Of a stretch of 64,000 bases of DNA, positions 1 through 8,568 are shown piece by piece. A program made the translations under genes and the position numbers. How positions within the stretch are numbered: the first letter of the stretch is position 1; the number at the start of each line of letters is the position of its first letter. The stretch is taken from assembly GCF_000429705.1 (NCBI RefSeq), contig NZ_KE386941.1:124001-188000 (forward strand). The letters are read 5' to 3'. The DNA is from Alteribacter aurantiacus DSM 18675. GTDB taxonomy: Bacteria; Bacillota; Bacilli; Bacillales; Salisediminibacteriaceae. The notes below the pieces were generated by a model. The model worked only from the letters and a program-made list of their open reading frames with translations. It had not been told where the DNA came from and did no database searches.

Positions 1-236
1 AATCCAAGCAAGGTTCCGTAGAAAAGCAGGTCCCAACCCGTTAAAAACCCCCTATCTAGGGGTTGGGGTATGCGCGGGGAAGGTTACTAGAGCCAAACCG
101 TTAATAGGGACGGTGAAGCCGCGAAAGCGTACGAGGAAACCGCGAAAAGAAGGTGAGAAGCCGTTAATCCAAGCAAGGTTCCGTAGAAAAGCAGGTCCTA
201 AACCGTAAAAAGCCCTAGCTGGGGGTGTGCGGTAAA
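1..236. repeat. Array of ~21-base CCG-type phrases (family II)
   Basis: No gene is visible here. The stretch is built of degenerate phrases of the form aaRCCGYKAAWA. Taking the G of each CCG as anchor, phrases fall at 18, 40, 100, 121, 142, 163, 183 and 205, that is 20-22 bases apart. A 33-base segment (1-33) recurs exactly at 166-198. The array may extend beyond the left edge of the window. Related arrays lie at 22636-22940 and 57158-57300. Function unknown. Confidence 0.8.
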
Positions 237-245
237 GTCGACTTT

Positions 246-345
246 GAGTTTAGTTTTACCAATCACTTTTTGGGGTTTATTCATCACTTTTAAGATTTAT
301 CAATCACATACGACCGTTTATCCATCACTTTCACGCCACCAATCC
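246..345. repeat. Array of 20/21-base TTTATYMATCACTTT phrases (family I)
   Basis: Four phrases begin at 255, 276, 296 and 317 (spacings 21, 20, 21), each of the form TTTAYYMATCACTTT plus a variable tail; a fifth partial phrase follows. The same family occurs at 12980-13150 (opposite orientation) and 31038-31177. It separates the family II array from the galK promoter. No open reading frame is credible here. Confidence 0.8.
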
Positions 346-385
346 CTAACCCAAAATCATCGCATCAACCCCCACAAAAACTTTT

Positions 386-406
386 TTAATTAAATTTATT
401 AATTAA
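386..406. promoter_or_regulatory. AT-rich inverted repeat, candidate operator
   Basis: Two TTAATTAA half sites flank AATTT just upstream of the galK -35 region. Similar AT-rich palindromic stretches precede the sugar-binding-protein gene (5875-5896) and the M24-like gene (7377-7397). A ROK repressor is encoded nearby, and ROK/XylR-type operators are AT-rich palindromes. Binding is inference from position and symmetry only. Confidence 0.4.
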
Positions 407-408
407 TG

Positions 409-437
409 TTTTCAAGAGACATCTTCTTCGTTATAAT
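409..437 (+). promoter_or_regulatory. Probable sigma-A promoter of galKET
   Basis: A perfect -10 TATAAT lies at 432-437, with TTTTCA at 409-414 as a weak -35 and a 17-base spacer. Transcription would start near 444 and run through the cre box into galK. Confidence 0.65.
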
Positions 438-472
438 AGGTTACGAGGAAACAGTACGAATGCCGTTTGAAA

Positions 473-486
473 TGAAATCGTTTACA
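473..486 (+). promoter_or_regulatory. cre box (CcpA site) in the galK leader
   Basis: TGAAATCGTTTACA matches the catabolite-responsive-element consensus TGWAANCGNTNWCA at every fixed position. It lies about 30 bases downstream of the predicted galK transcription start, where CcpA usually blocks elongation. This implies glucose repression of galKET. Confidence 0.8.
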
Positions 487-548
487 GATCGTCTTGGTTG
501 TCAATTTGTAAACACCGTAAGAAAAGCGAACAGGAAGGTGACGGCACC

Positions 549-1739
549 ATGGAACAAAAATTACTAGATGCAATGAAAAAAGCTTATGGTCACGATGGAA
601 GTAACGTACGACTATTTTTTGCCCCAGGACGGGTAAACTTGATCGGAGAGCACATTGATTACAACGGAGGATACGTGTTCCCTTGTTCTTTGAGCATTGG
701 AACGTACATGGCTGTGAAGCGCAGAACGGATAACGTTGTTAACATGACTTCTCTTAATTTTCCTGACGAAGGAACGATCCAATTTAGTCTGGATGAACTT
801 GTTTATAAAAAAGAAGACGACTGGGCTAACTACCCTAAAGGTGTTATTAAAGAGTTTGTGAATCTTGGCAAAACATCCGACCAAGGATTTGACGCTGTAT
901 TCTTTGGGAATATCCCTAATGGAGCAGGTCTTTCATCATCCGCATCGGTTGAGCTTGTTACAGCCGTAATGTGGAATGAGGTTAACGGATTTGATTTGCC
1001 GATGGTTGAGATGGTTAAAATCGGTCAGCGAGCAGAGAATGACTTTATCGGTGTGAGCTGTGGGATTATGGACCAGTTTGCGATCGGTATGGGTCGAGAA
1101 AACAAAGCGATTTTGCTCGACTGTAACACACTTGACTATGCCTACAGCCCAATTGAACTGGGCGATTACGCTCTTGTAATTGCAAATACGAATAAACGCC
1201 GCGGACTTGCGGATTCCAAATATAACGAACGCAGAAGTGAATGTGATGAAGCACTTGCTTCAATTCAAAAGAAAAAAGATGTAGCGTTTTTATGTGACCT
1301 GACTTCAGCGGAGTTTGAAGAAGTAAAAGATGCGATTAGTAACCCGGTCGCTCAACAGCGAGCGAAGCATGCGGTCGCTGAAAACGAGCGTACGAAAAAA
1401 GCAGCGGAGCTACTTGGTGAAGGAGATTTGCTTGGGTTTGGTCAATTGATGAACGCTTCTCATGTCTCCCTTCGTGATGACTACGCAGTTTCCGGTAAAG
1501 AGCTTGATGCCCTTGTGGAAGCGGCTTGGAAAGAAGAATCAGTCATTGGAGCGAGAATGACTGGTGCCGGGTTTGGTGGATGTACAGTGAATCTCATTCA
1601 CAAAGAAGGACTCAACGAGACGATTGAACGCATCGGATCGGATTACGAAAACCATACAGGCCTTAAAGCGGAATTTTACATTGCAGAAGTGGGTCCTGGA
1701 GCAAAGGAAATCACATCAGTAAAGGAAGGTGAGAGGTAA
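549..1739 (+). CDS. galK: Galactokinase
   Basis: Galactokinase phosphorylates alpha-D-galactose with ATP to galactose 1-phosphate, the entry step of the cytoplasmic Leloir pathway. The 396-residue protein has the usual GalK length. The galactokinase signature GRVNLIGEHIDYNGG is at residues 27-41, the GHMP ATP-binding motif NGAGLSSSAS at 124-133, and the C-terminal GHMP motif GARMTGAGFGGC at 334-345. The ATG at 549 is chosen because AGGAAGGTG stands 8 bases before it; the frame stays open to 498, but that start lacks a ribosome site. Its stop overlaps the galE start (TAATG). It is the first gene of galKET and lies behind a promoter and a cre box, so induction by galactosides and repression by glucose are likely. 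Confidence 0.97.
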   Translation: MEQKLLDAMKKAYGHDGSNVRLFFAPGRVNLIGEHIDYNGGYVFPCSLSIGTYMAVKRRTDNVVNMTSLNFPDEGTIQFSLDELVYKKEDDWANYPKGVIKEFVNLGKTSDQGFDAVFFGNIPNGAGLSSSASVELVTAVMWNEVNGFDLPMVEMVKIGQRAENDFIGVSCGIMDQFAIGMGRENKAILLDCNTLDYAYSPIELGDYALVIANTNKRRGLADSKYNERRSECDEALASIQKKKDVAFLCDLTSAEFEEVKDAISNPVAQQRAKHAVAENERTKKAAELLGEGDLLGFGQLMNASHVSLRDDYAVSGKELDALVEAAWKEESVIGARMTGAGFGGCTVNLIHKEGLNETIERIGSDYENHTGLKAEFYIAEVGPGAKEITSVKEGER

Positions 1740-2740
1740 TGGCAGTACTCGTATGCGGAGGTGCAGGATACATCGGAAGTCACGCAGTCGAGGATCTCAT
1801 CCGTCAAGGAGAAGAAGTGGTCGTTGTCGACAATTTGCAAACCGGTCATCTTGGAGCGGTAAACCAAAAGGCTTCTCTTTATGTTGGAGATTTGAGAGAT
1901 GAACGCTTTTTAACTCGCGTGTTTGAAGAGAATGATATTGAATCGGTGATTCATTTTGCAGCCGACTCTCTTGTTGGTGTAAGTATGGAAGAACCTCTTC
2001 AATACTACGACAATAATGTAAACGGTGCCTTAAGCTTATTGAAGGTCATGCGTACGTTTGGCACAAAACGCATCGTTTTCTCTTCAACGGCAGCGACCTA
2101 CGGAGAGCCGGAACGCATGCCAATTCAAGAAAGTGATCCAACAGAGCCGACGAACCCGTATGGTGAAACGAAGCTGGCGATTGAAAAGATGCTCAAGTGG
2201 AGCGAGAAAGCTTACGGAATTGAGCACGTGGTCCTTCGTTATTTTAACGTTGCAGGAGCACATATGGAGCAAGACATTGGAGAAGACCATGATCCTGAAA
2301 CGCATTTGGTCCCGATTGTTCTTCAAGTGGCCCTTGGTCAGCGAGAAAAAATCATGATGTTCGGTGACGACTATGATACGCCGGACGGTACGTGCGTACG
2401 TGACTACATTCATGTTAACGACCTCATTTCCGCTCACCTCCTTGCTTTGACTCGCCTTCGCGAAAACAAAGGAAGCGGTACGTATAACCTTGGGAACGGC
2501 AACGGATTTAGTGTAAAAGAAGTAATCGAAACGGCCCGTGAAGTCACTGGAAAAGCGATTCCGGCAGAAGTAGCACCAAGAAGAGCAGGGGACCCTGCGA
2601 AGCTCGTTGCTTCTTCTGAAAAAGCAGCGACTGAACTTGGTTGGGAGCCTCGTTTTGCAGACATGAAAACGATCATTGAGAGCGCGTGGAAGTGGCATCA
2701 AGCTCATCCAAAAGGCTACAACGACGAGTGGATTAAGTAA
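1739..2740 (+). CDS. galE: UDP-glucose 4-epimerase
   Basis: GalE interconverts UDP-galactose and UDP-glucose with tightly bound NAD, closing the Leloir cycle. It is a short-chain dehydrogenase of 333 residues, the normal length. The Rossmann motif GGAGYIG is at residues 7-13 and the catalytic YGETK at 141-145 (Tyr141, Lys145), preceded by the SST segment at 115-117. The ATG overlaps the galK stop by one base (TAATG), so translation is probably coupled; the ribosome site GGTGAGAGG lies in the end of galK. It is followed by galT after 45 bases. UDP-galactose from this enzyme may also feed cell-surface polymers. Confidence 0.97.
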   Translation: MAVLVCGGAGYIGSHAVEDLIRQGEEVVVVDNLQTGHLGAVNQKASLYVGDLRDERFLTRVFEENDIESVIHFAADSLVGVSMEEPLQYYDNNVNGALSLLKVMRTFGTKRIVFSSTAATYGEPERMPIQESDPTEPTNPYGETKLAIEKMLKWSEKAYGIEHVVLRYFNVAGAHMEQDIGEDHDPETHLVPIVLQVALGQREKIMMFGDDYDTPDGTCVRDYIHVNDLISAHLLALTRLRENKGSGTYNLGNGNGFSVKEVIETAREVTGKAIPAEVAPRRAGDPAKLVASSEKAATELGWEPRFADMKTIIESAWKWHQAHPKGYNDEWIK

Positions 2741-2785
2741 CGATTACCATCACAAATCTTGAACCCTTGTAAAGGAGAGTGCAGC

Positions 2786-4321
2786 ATGACTAACCAACCC
2801 ATTGAGCGTTCCATTGAAAGATTGATTCAATACGGCTTGCAAAAGCAATTAATAGAGCAGGTAGATGTAGCCTATACAAGAAACCAAATTCTCGGTGTGT
2901 TGGAGCTGGATGACGTGAACGAAAGTCTTCTTTCAGCACCTGAGGAAGCCCTTGAACACCCAGGTCCGATCCTAGATGATCTATGCGACTGGGCCTATGA
3001 GAATGATCGGATCGATTCCAACGCCGTAACGGTTCGTGACCTCTTTGATACGAAATTGATGGGATGTTTAACCGCTCGGCCATCAGAAGTAAACAAATGG
3101 TTTGATCACCTTCGTGAGACGGAAGGGCCTGAGGCTGCTACTCGTGCTTTTTACGATTACAGTCAGGATGTGCACTACATTCGAAAAGATCGTATCGCCA
3201 AAAACCAAAGCTGGCAGGCGAAGACCGAGTACGGCGATATGGAAATTACGATAAACCTGAGTAAGCCTGAAAAAGACCCGAAAGAAATCGCTGCCGCAAA
3301 GCAGGCAAAGGGAGCCGACTATCCGAAGTGCTTGCTTTGTAAAGAAAACGTAGGGTATGCAGGAAGAATGAACCATCCGGCCAGACAGAATTTACGGACG
3401 ATACCAGTAAGTTTGAACGATGAAGGATGGCAGGTTCAATTTTCACCATATGTGTATTACAATGAGCATGCGATCGTGTTAAATGATGAGCATACACCAA
3501 TGAAAATCTCTAAAGACACGTTTAAGCGTTTATTATCCTTTGTGGATGAATTCCCTCATTATTTCATCGGTTCCAATGCGGACTTGCCGATTGTTGGGGG
3601 ATCGATTCTCAGTCACGACCACTTTCAAGGTGGAAACCATGCGTTTCCTATGGCATTAGCACCTACAGAAAACACGTATCCTCTTGAGCAGTTTGGTGAC
3701 GTGACAGCCGGTACGGTTAAATGGCCGATGAGTGTGGTCCGCCTAAGTGGCTCTTCCATGGAAGACGTGGTGGAAGCGGCCGACTTTATTTTATCCAAAT
3801 GGAAAGGGTACAGTGATGAGAGCGTAGATGTGTTGGCATATAGCGGGGACACGCCGCATCACACGATCACGCCAATTGCTCGGATGAGAGACGGAAAGTA
3901 TGAGCTTGACCTTGTTCTCCGTAACAACCGTACGAGCGAAGAGCACCCGATGGGAATTTTCCATCCTCATGCAGAGGTACATCATATTAAAAAAGAGAAC
4001 ATTGGCTTAATCGAAGTGATGGGTCTGGCTGTGTTGCCGGGCAGACTTCAAAAAGAGCTGGAAGAGTTGAAGGATGCGATGCTTTCCTCCGATCCGTCTA
4101 CTGCCATTGAGGAAAATGAGTCGATTGTAAAGCATCAGACGTGGGCCCTTTCGATCTTAGAAAACACCCCGAATTTCTCTGAAGAAAACGGAATGGATAT
4201 TCTTCGAGAAGAGGTAGGCTTTATTTTCAGCCGAATCCTTGAACATGCAGGTGTGTTTAAACGAGACGAACATGGACAGGAAGCGTTTGCTCGCTTTATG
4301 ACTCACATTCAATCTTCGTAA
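2786..4321 (+). CDS. galT: Galactose-1-phosphate uridylyltransferase (class II)
   Basis: GalT swaps UMP between UDP-glucose and galactose 1-phosphate, giving UDP-galactose and glucose 1-phosphate. The 511-residue length and sequence are of the long Firmicutes form (GalT class II), not the 350-residue enterobacterial form. The active-site segment SHDHFQGG is at residues 276-283, and a CLLC pair at 182-185 may bind metal. ATG 2786 is preferred because AAAGGAG (2771-2777) lies 8 bases upstream; an in-frame start at 2759 has no ribosome site. It is the last gene of galKET and is closed by a strong terminator. Glucose 1-phosphate made here is the substrate of the PgcA-type mutase at 17375. Confidence 0.96.
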   Translation: MTNQPIERSIERLIQYGLQKQLIEQVDVAYTRNQILGVLELDDVNESLLSAPEEALEHPGPILDDLCDWAYENDRIDSNAVTVRDLFDTKLMGCLTARPSEVNKWFDHLRETEGPEAATRAFYDYSQDVHYIRKDRIAKNQSWQAKTEYGDMEITINLSKPEKDPKEIAAAKQAKGADYPKCLLCKENVGYAGRMNHPARQNLRTIPVSLNDEGWQVQFSPYVYYNEHAIVLNDEHTPMKISKDTFKRLLSFVDEFPHYFIGSNADLPIVGGSILSHDHFQGGNHAFPMALAPTENTYPLEQFGDVTAGTVKWPMSVVRLSGSSMEDVVEAADFILSKWKGYSDESVDVLAYSGDTPHHTITPIARMRDGKYELDLVLRNNRTSEEHPMGIFHPHAEVHHIKKENIGLIEVMGLAVLPGRLQKELEELKDAMLSSDPSTAIEENESIVKHQTWALSILENTPNFSEENGMDILREEVGFIFSRILEHAGVFKRDEHGQEAFARFMTHIQSS

Positions 4322-4330
4322 ACAAAAAGG

Positions 4331-4373
4331 ACCAAGGGAGTGAACGATACTCCCTTGGTTTAAGCCTTTTTAA
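4331..4373 (+). terminator. Terminator of galKET
   Basis: An 11-base perfect stem, ACCAAGGGAGT (4331-4341) with ACTCCCTTGGT (4349-4359), has a 7-base loop and is followed by TTTAAGCCTTTTT. It stands 10 bases after the galT stop. Confidence 0.85.
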
Positions 4374-4444
4374 GGTAAGGTTGTGAAAATGAAGGGGGAA
4401 GTCGCGACGTCGCAGAATGTCGATACCTTTTTCTTACCTGAAAA

Positions 4445-4458
4445 TGAAAAGGTTTTCA
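4445..4458. promoter_or_regulatory. cre-like palindrome upstream of the ROK gene
   Basis: TGAAAAGGTTTTCA matches the cre consensus except that the central CG is GG. It lies in the 297-base gap between galT and the ROK gene. A further small inverted repeat, GTGTAAATGTACAC, is at 4575-4588. Either may be an operator; the evidence is sequence only. Confidence 0.3.
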
Positions 4459-4618
4459 AACGCTCTAAGATGGGTGAGGCAACAACCGTGAACATTCAAT
4501 ATTCATCATTGTGAAAGAAGAAGGGGAACTTCTTTCCGCGAACATATCGTTCAAAAGCTCGTACACGAGTCTAAGTGTAAATGTACACATGACCTTTTAA
4601 GAGAGAGGGGTAGTCCAA

Positions 4619-5836
4619 GTGGTAGCCAGTATGACAGGAAGTTTTCAACTGATGAAGTCTTTAAACCGCTCGCTGATTTTAAATATGATTCGTGTATATG
4701 GACCGATTTCCAGAGCGGAAATAGCGAAAAAAGCGAGCCTTACACCACCAACTGTGACGAACATCGTCAATGAGTTATTGAACGATGAACTTGTCAAAGA
4801 AGGTAAAATGGGTGCGTCAAAAGGCGGCCGCAAGCCGATTCTTTTAACAATTAATAAAGAAAGCCATTTCATTTTCGGGGTCGATGTGGGGGCTCAAGAG
4901 GTAAGAATCGCACTCACCAATTTAAGTGCGGATGTGATTTGCTTAAAGCGTTCAAAATTGCCTAAAGGTTTTACCAAAGAAGAGCTTATGACGATGATTA
5001 AAGAAAACATTCAGCACGTTCTTGATGAGGAACCCGTTCCACAAAGTAAGATTCTAGGAATTGGAATCGGAATGCACGGTATTGTGGATCATGAAAAAGG
5101 GATTGCGGTTTACGCACCGAACTACGGCTTATCAGATATTCGGATGAAAGAAGAGCTAGAAAAGGAATTTCCTTTTACAGTTAAAGTGGAGAACGATGCT
5201 CGTGCACTGGCCCTTGGAGAACTGTGGTTTGGTCACGGTCAAGAAAAGCAAAATGTGGTATGTGTGAACGTTGGGATCGGGGTTGGAGCCGGTATCATTT
5301 TAGGTGGTCGCTTGTATCACGGGGAGCATGGGATTGCCGGTGAGATTGGTCACACGATCATTGATCTTAACGGTCGTCGTTGTTCGTGTGGAAATTATGG
5401 CTGTCTTCAAACGGTTGCGGGAAGTACACGCATAACCGATCGCGTGATCGAAGAGATTTCTCTCGGACGCAAAACAATGATCACAGAGCTTGTTGAAGGG
5501 AACAGCGATTGGATAACAGGTGAAATTGTTCACCAAGCTGCGACACAAGGGGATCCTCTTGCAAAGGAAGTTCTCGAGCAAACAGGCCGCTACCTAGGAA
5601 TTGGCTTAACAAATTTAATTAACTTTGTTAACCCGGAAAAAGTGATCATCGGTGGAGGGGTTTCCCGAGCAGGGGAGTATATTCTTGATCCTATCAAAGA
5701 AATTGTTCAAAACAGAGCCTTGACGGATCGCGCCAGAACAACGGAAATCGTTCCTTCCAAACTAGGTGAAAAAGGAACGATCATCGGGGCAGCAACGTTA
5801 ATTCTAGCAGAATTATTTGACTATCAAATTTCATAA
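4619..5836 (+). CDS. ROK-family transcriptional regulator
   Basis: A repressor of the ROK (NagC/XylR) family, probably the local regulator of galactoside genes. Residues about 17-62 form a winged helix-turn-helix (SRAEIAKKASLTPPTVTNIV). The rest is the sugar-kinase-like ROK fold with the zinc site His245 and Cys255, Cys257, Cys262 in CSCGNYGC, and the GIGVGAG segment at 219-225. At 405 residues it is full length. The GTG at 4619 is chosen because GAGAGGGG ends 8 bases before it; the ATG at 4631 is too far from that site. It lies between galKET and the transport operon, which it may control through the AT-rich palindromes near 386, 5875 and 7377. The inducer is unknown, with a galactoside most likely. 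Confidence 0.92.
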   Translation: MVASMTGSFQLMKSLNRSLILNMIRVYGPISRAEIAKKASLTPPTVTNIVNELLNDELVKEGKMGASKGGRKPILLTINKESHFIFGVDVGAQEVRIALTNLSADVICLKRSKLPKGFTKEELMTMIKENIQHVLDEEPVPQSKILGIGIGMHGIVDHEKGIAVYAPNYGLSDIRMKEELEKEFPFTVKVENDARALALGELWFGHGQEKQNVVCVNVGIGVGAGIILGGRLYHGEHGIAGEIGHTIIDLNGRRCSCGNYGCLQTVAGSTRITDRVIEEISLGRKTMITELVEGNSDWITGEIVHQAATQGDPLAKEVLEQTGRYLGIGLTNLINFVNPEKVIIGGGVSRAGEYILDPIKEIVQNRALTDRARTTEIVPSKLGEKGTIIGAATLILAELFDYQIS

Positions 5837-5874
5837 AAGGGCTTTCATTATATAAAGAGATATGGTATCTTCAA

Positions 5875-5896
5875 TTTAGTTAATAATTTAATTTAA
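5875..5896. promoter_or_regulatory. AT-rich candidate operator before the transport operon
   Basis: TTTAGTTAATAATTTAATTT begins at 5875. It shares TTTAGT and TTAA half sites with the AT-rich stretches at 386-406 and, in reverse, 7377-7397, and it follows the ROK gene by about 40 bases. It could be an operator for that ROK protein or simply an AT-rich promoter. Confidence 0.35.
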
Positions 5897-5920
5897 AAAA
5901 GTTTCATGTGAGACTGAAAT

Positions 5921-5942
5921 AAAAAAGAGCTCGCTCTTTTTT
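5921..5942 (+). terminator. Hairpin with T-run after the ROK gene
   Basis: AAAAAAGAG (5921-5929) pairs with CTCTTTTTT (5934-5942) around a 4-base loop. It may terminate the ROK transcript or act as a leader attenuator for the transport operon, depending on where that promoter lies. Confidence 0.6.
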
Positions 5943-5952
5943 ATACAAGGTA

Positions 5953-5966
5953 TGAAAGCGTATACA
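5953..5966 (+). promoter_or_regulatory. cre box before the sugar-binding-protein gene
   Basis: TGAAAGCGTATACA fits the broader cre consensus TGNAANCGNWNNCA. It lies 20 bases before the ATG at 5986, next to the ribosome site AAAGGGGG. It implies CcpA control of the galactoside transport operon. Confidence 0.65.
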
Positions 5967-5985
5967 AGAAAAAGGGGGATTCAAG

Positions 5986-7314
5986 ATGTTCAAGAGAAAA
6001 ATGGCTGGAGCTTTTGCAGGTGTGATGTTGGTTGGAGGACTTGCAGCTTGTGGCGGCGGAGACGACGATGCAGGTACGGATAACGGTAATGCAGGTGACG
6101 GTGACGGCGAAGTATCAGGTGAGATTACAGTTTGGGGTTGGAACGTAGCGGCAAGCTCAATGGAACTTGCGATTGAAGGCTTCAATGAAGAGTATCCTGA
6201 TGTAGAAGTGAATGTTCAAGATATCGGTCGTCTTGATTTGTATGACCGTTTGACTGTAGGACTTGCTGCGGGAGGATCTGGTTTACCAGACGTTACGCTT
6301 ATTGAAACAGACAGAATTGATAACTATGTAGCTGAGTTTCCTGAAGGATTCTTGAATCTATCAGAATACGGTTACGATGAGTACGCAAGCGAATTCGGAG
6401 ATGCGAAGATTCAAGCGACTCAAAATGATGATGGAGACTTTATCGCGGCGCCTTGGGACGTGGGACCTGCAGCTGTCTTTTACCGCGTAGATATCTTTGA
6501 GGAAGCTGGTGTCGATGCCGACTCAATCGAAACGTGGGATGACTTTGTTGAAGCGGGTACTACGATTAAAGATGCCACTGGTTCTTATATGGTTCCGATC
6601 GACATCTCAGCAGACGATGCTTTGTTCCGTATGATGCTTAACCAACAAGGAGCATACTACTTTGACGATGAAGGCAATATTGACTTAACTTCCGATGAAG
6701 CGGTACAAGCGATGGAGAAAATCCAAGAGCTTCACGAAAACGAATTGGTTGCTAACGTAGATGGCTGGGACGGAACAGTTACATCTACAGTAAACGGAAA
6801 TGTTGCCACAGTGCCATTTGGTGTATGGTACGCAGGTACAATTATGGACCAAGCACCTGAGCTTGAAGGTGACTGGGACGTATTTGAACTTCCAGCATTT
6901 GAAGATGGCGGAAACAGCGCCGCTAACCTTGGTGGATCCGATCTTTCGATCATCTCTGGTACAGACAACCCAGATGCTGCTTACGCATTCGTAGAGTACT
7001 TCACAACGACTGTTGAGCCACAAATGGCTGCTCTTGATGAGTACGGAATGTTCCCTTCCCTACTTTCAACGTATGAAGAAGACTATTTTGATGAGGAATC
7101 TGCATTCTTTAACAACAGCCCAGTATTCCGTACGTTTGCTGACATGGTAGAAGATATTCCTGGAGCAAACTACACAAGTGACTATGCACGTGCTTTCCGT
7201 TACGCTTCTGACGCTCAAGCAAGTAGCTTATTGCAAGGACAATCTCCAAGCGAGACCCTCCGCCAAGCAGCTGAGCAACTTGAAAATGAAACGGGACGTA
7301 CGATCAACGAGTAA
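5986..7314 (+). CDS. Sugar ABC transporter substrate-binding lipoprotein
   Basis: The extracellular binding lipoprotein of a family 1 (MalE-like) sugar ABC importer. The signal peptide (residues 1-21) ends in the lipobox LAAC with Cys22 as lipid anchor. It is followed by a Gly/Asp-rich linker, then the binding domain beginning GEITVWGWNVAASS. It is 442 residues long. The mature protein is strongly acidic, as in secreted proteins of halophiles or alkaliphiles. The ribosome site AAAGGGGG lies ahead of ATG 5986. It is the first gene of an operon with an M24-like protein, two permeases and, further on, a GH42 galactosidase, so the ligand is probably a galactoside or galacto-oligosaccharide. A hairpin directly after the gene would keep its mRNA in excess over the permease mRNA. 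Confidence 0.93.
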   Translation: MFKRKMAGAFAGVMLVGGLAACGGGDDDAGTDNGNAGDGDGEVSGEITVWGWNVAASSMELAIEGFNEEYPDVEVNVQDIGRLDLYDRLTVGLAAGGSGLPDVTLIETDRIDNYVAEFPEGFLNLSEYGYDEYASEFGDAKIQATQNDDGDFIAAPWDVGPAAVFYRVDIFEEAGVDADSIETWDDFVEAGTTIKDATGSYMVPIDISADDALFRMMLNQQGAYYFDDEGNIDLTSDEAVQAMEKIQELHENELVANVDGWDGTVTSTVNGNVATVPFGVWYAGTIMDQAPELEGDWDVFELPAFEDGGNSAANLGGSDLSIISGTDNPDAAYAFVEYFTTTVEPQMAALDEYGMFPSLLSTYEEDYFDEESAFFNNSPVFRTFADMVEDIPGANYTSDYARAFRYASDAQASSLLQGQSPSETLRQAAEQLENETGRTINE

Positions 7315-7332
7315 TGGTTTGAGATTACAATA

Positions 7333-7367
7333 GAAAAGAAGAGCTGTACGAAGGCTCTTCTTTTCTT
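7333..7367 (+). terminator. Intra-operon terminator/attenuator after the binding protein
   Basis: GAAAAGAAGAGC (7333-7344) pairs perfectly with GCTCTTCTTTTC (7354-7365) with a T-rich tail. Such hairpins after the binding-protein gene are common in ABC importer operons and let the binding protein be made in excess. Confidence 0.8.
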
Positions 7368-7376
7368 TCCATTATC

Positions 7377-7397
7377 TTACTAAATTAATTTAATAAA
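7377..7397. promoter_or_regulatory. AT-rich candidate operator before the M24-like gene
   Basis: The stretch TTACTAAATTAATTTAATAA at 7377-7396, read in reverse, resembles the stretch at 5875-5896. It lies between the attenuator and the M24-like gene and may allow separate regulation of the downstream genes. Confidence 0.3.
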
Positions 7398-7443
7398 GCT
7401 AAATAAAGCTTAACTAGACTAGCAAGAAAAGAGGATTCATATT

Positions 7444-8541
7444 ATGCAGATGAAACAGCTTAGGAACTGGCTCAATGATAATCATTATGAAGCCTTACTA
7501 CTATCAAAACGAAATAACTTCTCTTGGGTAACGAGCGGGAGAAGAAGTCACATTGTTCAATCCACCGATCAAGGTGTAGCGAGCTTGCTCATTACGTCGG
7601 ACCGTGTCCATTTGATCACGAACAACATGGAGGTCAAACGGATTGAGGAAGAAGAACTTCAACACTGTGATTTTGAATATGAGGCTCACACATGTGAATG
7701 GTATGAAGACGAAGGAGATGTGATCCGAACGCTTATTGAAGGGAAACGAGTAGCAGCTGATTCCCCATTTGATTCCTTGGATGTGGTGGACGATCAGATT
7801 GGCGCGATTCGATCTGTTTTATCAAAGGAAGAGCAAGAGCGTTACCGCATTCTTTGCCAAGAAACGGCTACCGCTGTGGAACAGGCTGCGCGCATGGCAG
7901 AGCCTGGGATGACAGAACACGAGATTGCTAGTTTTGTTGCATCAGAAGTGGCAAAATTCGGAGCAACCGCACAAGTGATCCTCGTCGCTACAGACGAGAG
8001 GGTATATAAGTATCGTCATCCGATCCCAACAGATAAAGTATTCAACAAACACGCCATGATCGTTGCGTGTATCGAGCGGGGAGGACTGGTTGCCAACGCA
8101 ACACGCTTCGTGTATGTAGGAGAGCCATCAGAAGAATTGCTCGAGAATCGTACACGATTGGCTAGAATTGATGCGACGATGATTCATCAGACACGTCCTG
8201 GCTATGTTGTAGGCGACATTGTGAAAAAAGGCATTGAAGAATACAAGAATGCTGGTTTTCCTGAAGACTGGAAACTCCTTCATCAAGGAGGCCCTACTGG
8301 ATATGATTCTAGAGAATACTTGGCCACCACAACATCTCCAGCTGAGGTTCAAGTAAACCAAGCTTTTGCATGGAACCCTGCATTACCAGGTATTAAATCG
8401 GAAGATACGATTTTAGTAAAAGCAGATGGCGTCGAATTGTTAACAAAAACAAACCAATGGCCTTACTTGGATGTGGAAATAGAGGGTAAAGTCTATAGCC
8501 GTCCGGATCTTTTGATTAAACCCGCATCAAATAAAGCGTAA
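7444..8541 (+). CDS. M24 (Xaa-Pro peptidase-like) protein with degraded metal site
   Basis: The fold is that of the creatinase/aminopeptidase P family (peptidase M24): an N-terminal domain (about 1-125) and a C-terminal pita-bread domain (about 130-345). By eye alignment most of the five metal ligands are gone. The usual DxG...SDxTR block reads VACIERGG...NATRF (Asn218 in place of the second Asp). His280 is kept in HQGG. The EPG glutamate is Asn311 (WNPALPG). Glu320 of the ED pair is kept. A classical two-metal peptidase is therefore unlikely. The ribosome site AAAAGAGGA lies 8 bases before ATG 7444, and the gene sits inside the sugar importer operon. It may be a sugar-related hydrolase, a binding protein or a repurposed fold; its function is unknown. 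Confidence 0.82.
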   Translation: MQMKQLRNWLNDNHYEALLLSKRNNFSWVTSGRRSHIVQSTDQGVASLLITSDRVHLITNNMEVKRIEEEELQHCDFEYEAHTCEWYEDEGDVIRTLIEGKRVAADSPFDSLDVVDDQIGAIRSVLSKEEQERYRILCQETATAVEQAARMAEPGMTEHEIASFVASEVAKFGATAQVILVATDERVYKYRHPIPTDKVFNKHAMIVACIERGGLVANATRFVYVGEPSEELLENRTRLARIDATMIHQTRPGYVVGDIVKKGIEEYKNAGFPEDWKLLHQGGPTGYDSREYLATTTSPAEVQVNQAFAWNPALPGIKSEDTILVKADGVELLTKTNQWPYLDVEIEGKVYSRPDLLIKPASNKA

Positions 8542-8568
8542 CGACCACACGTAGAAAGGGGTAACTTT

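Noticed and set aside
2084..2707. A 207-codon minus-strand frame inside galE
   Set aside because: Antisense shadow of a well-supported gene, Cys/Arg/Phe-rich composition, no start signals.
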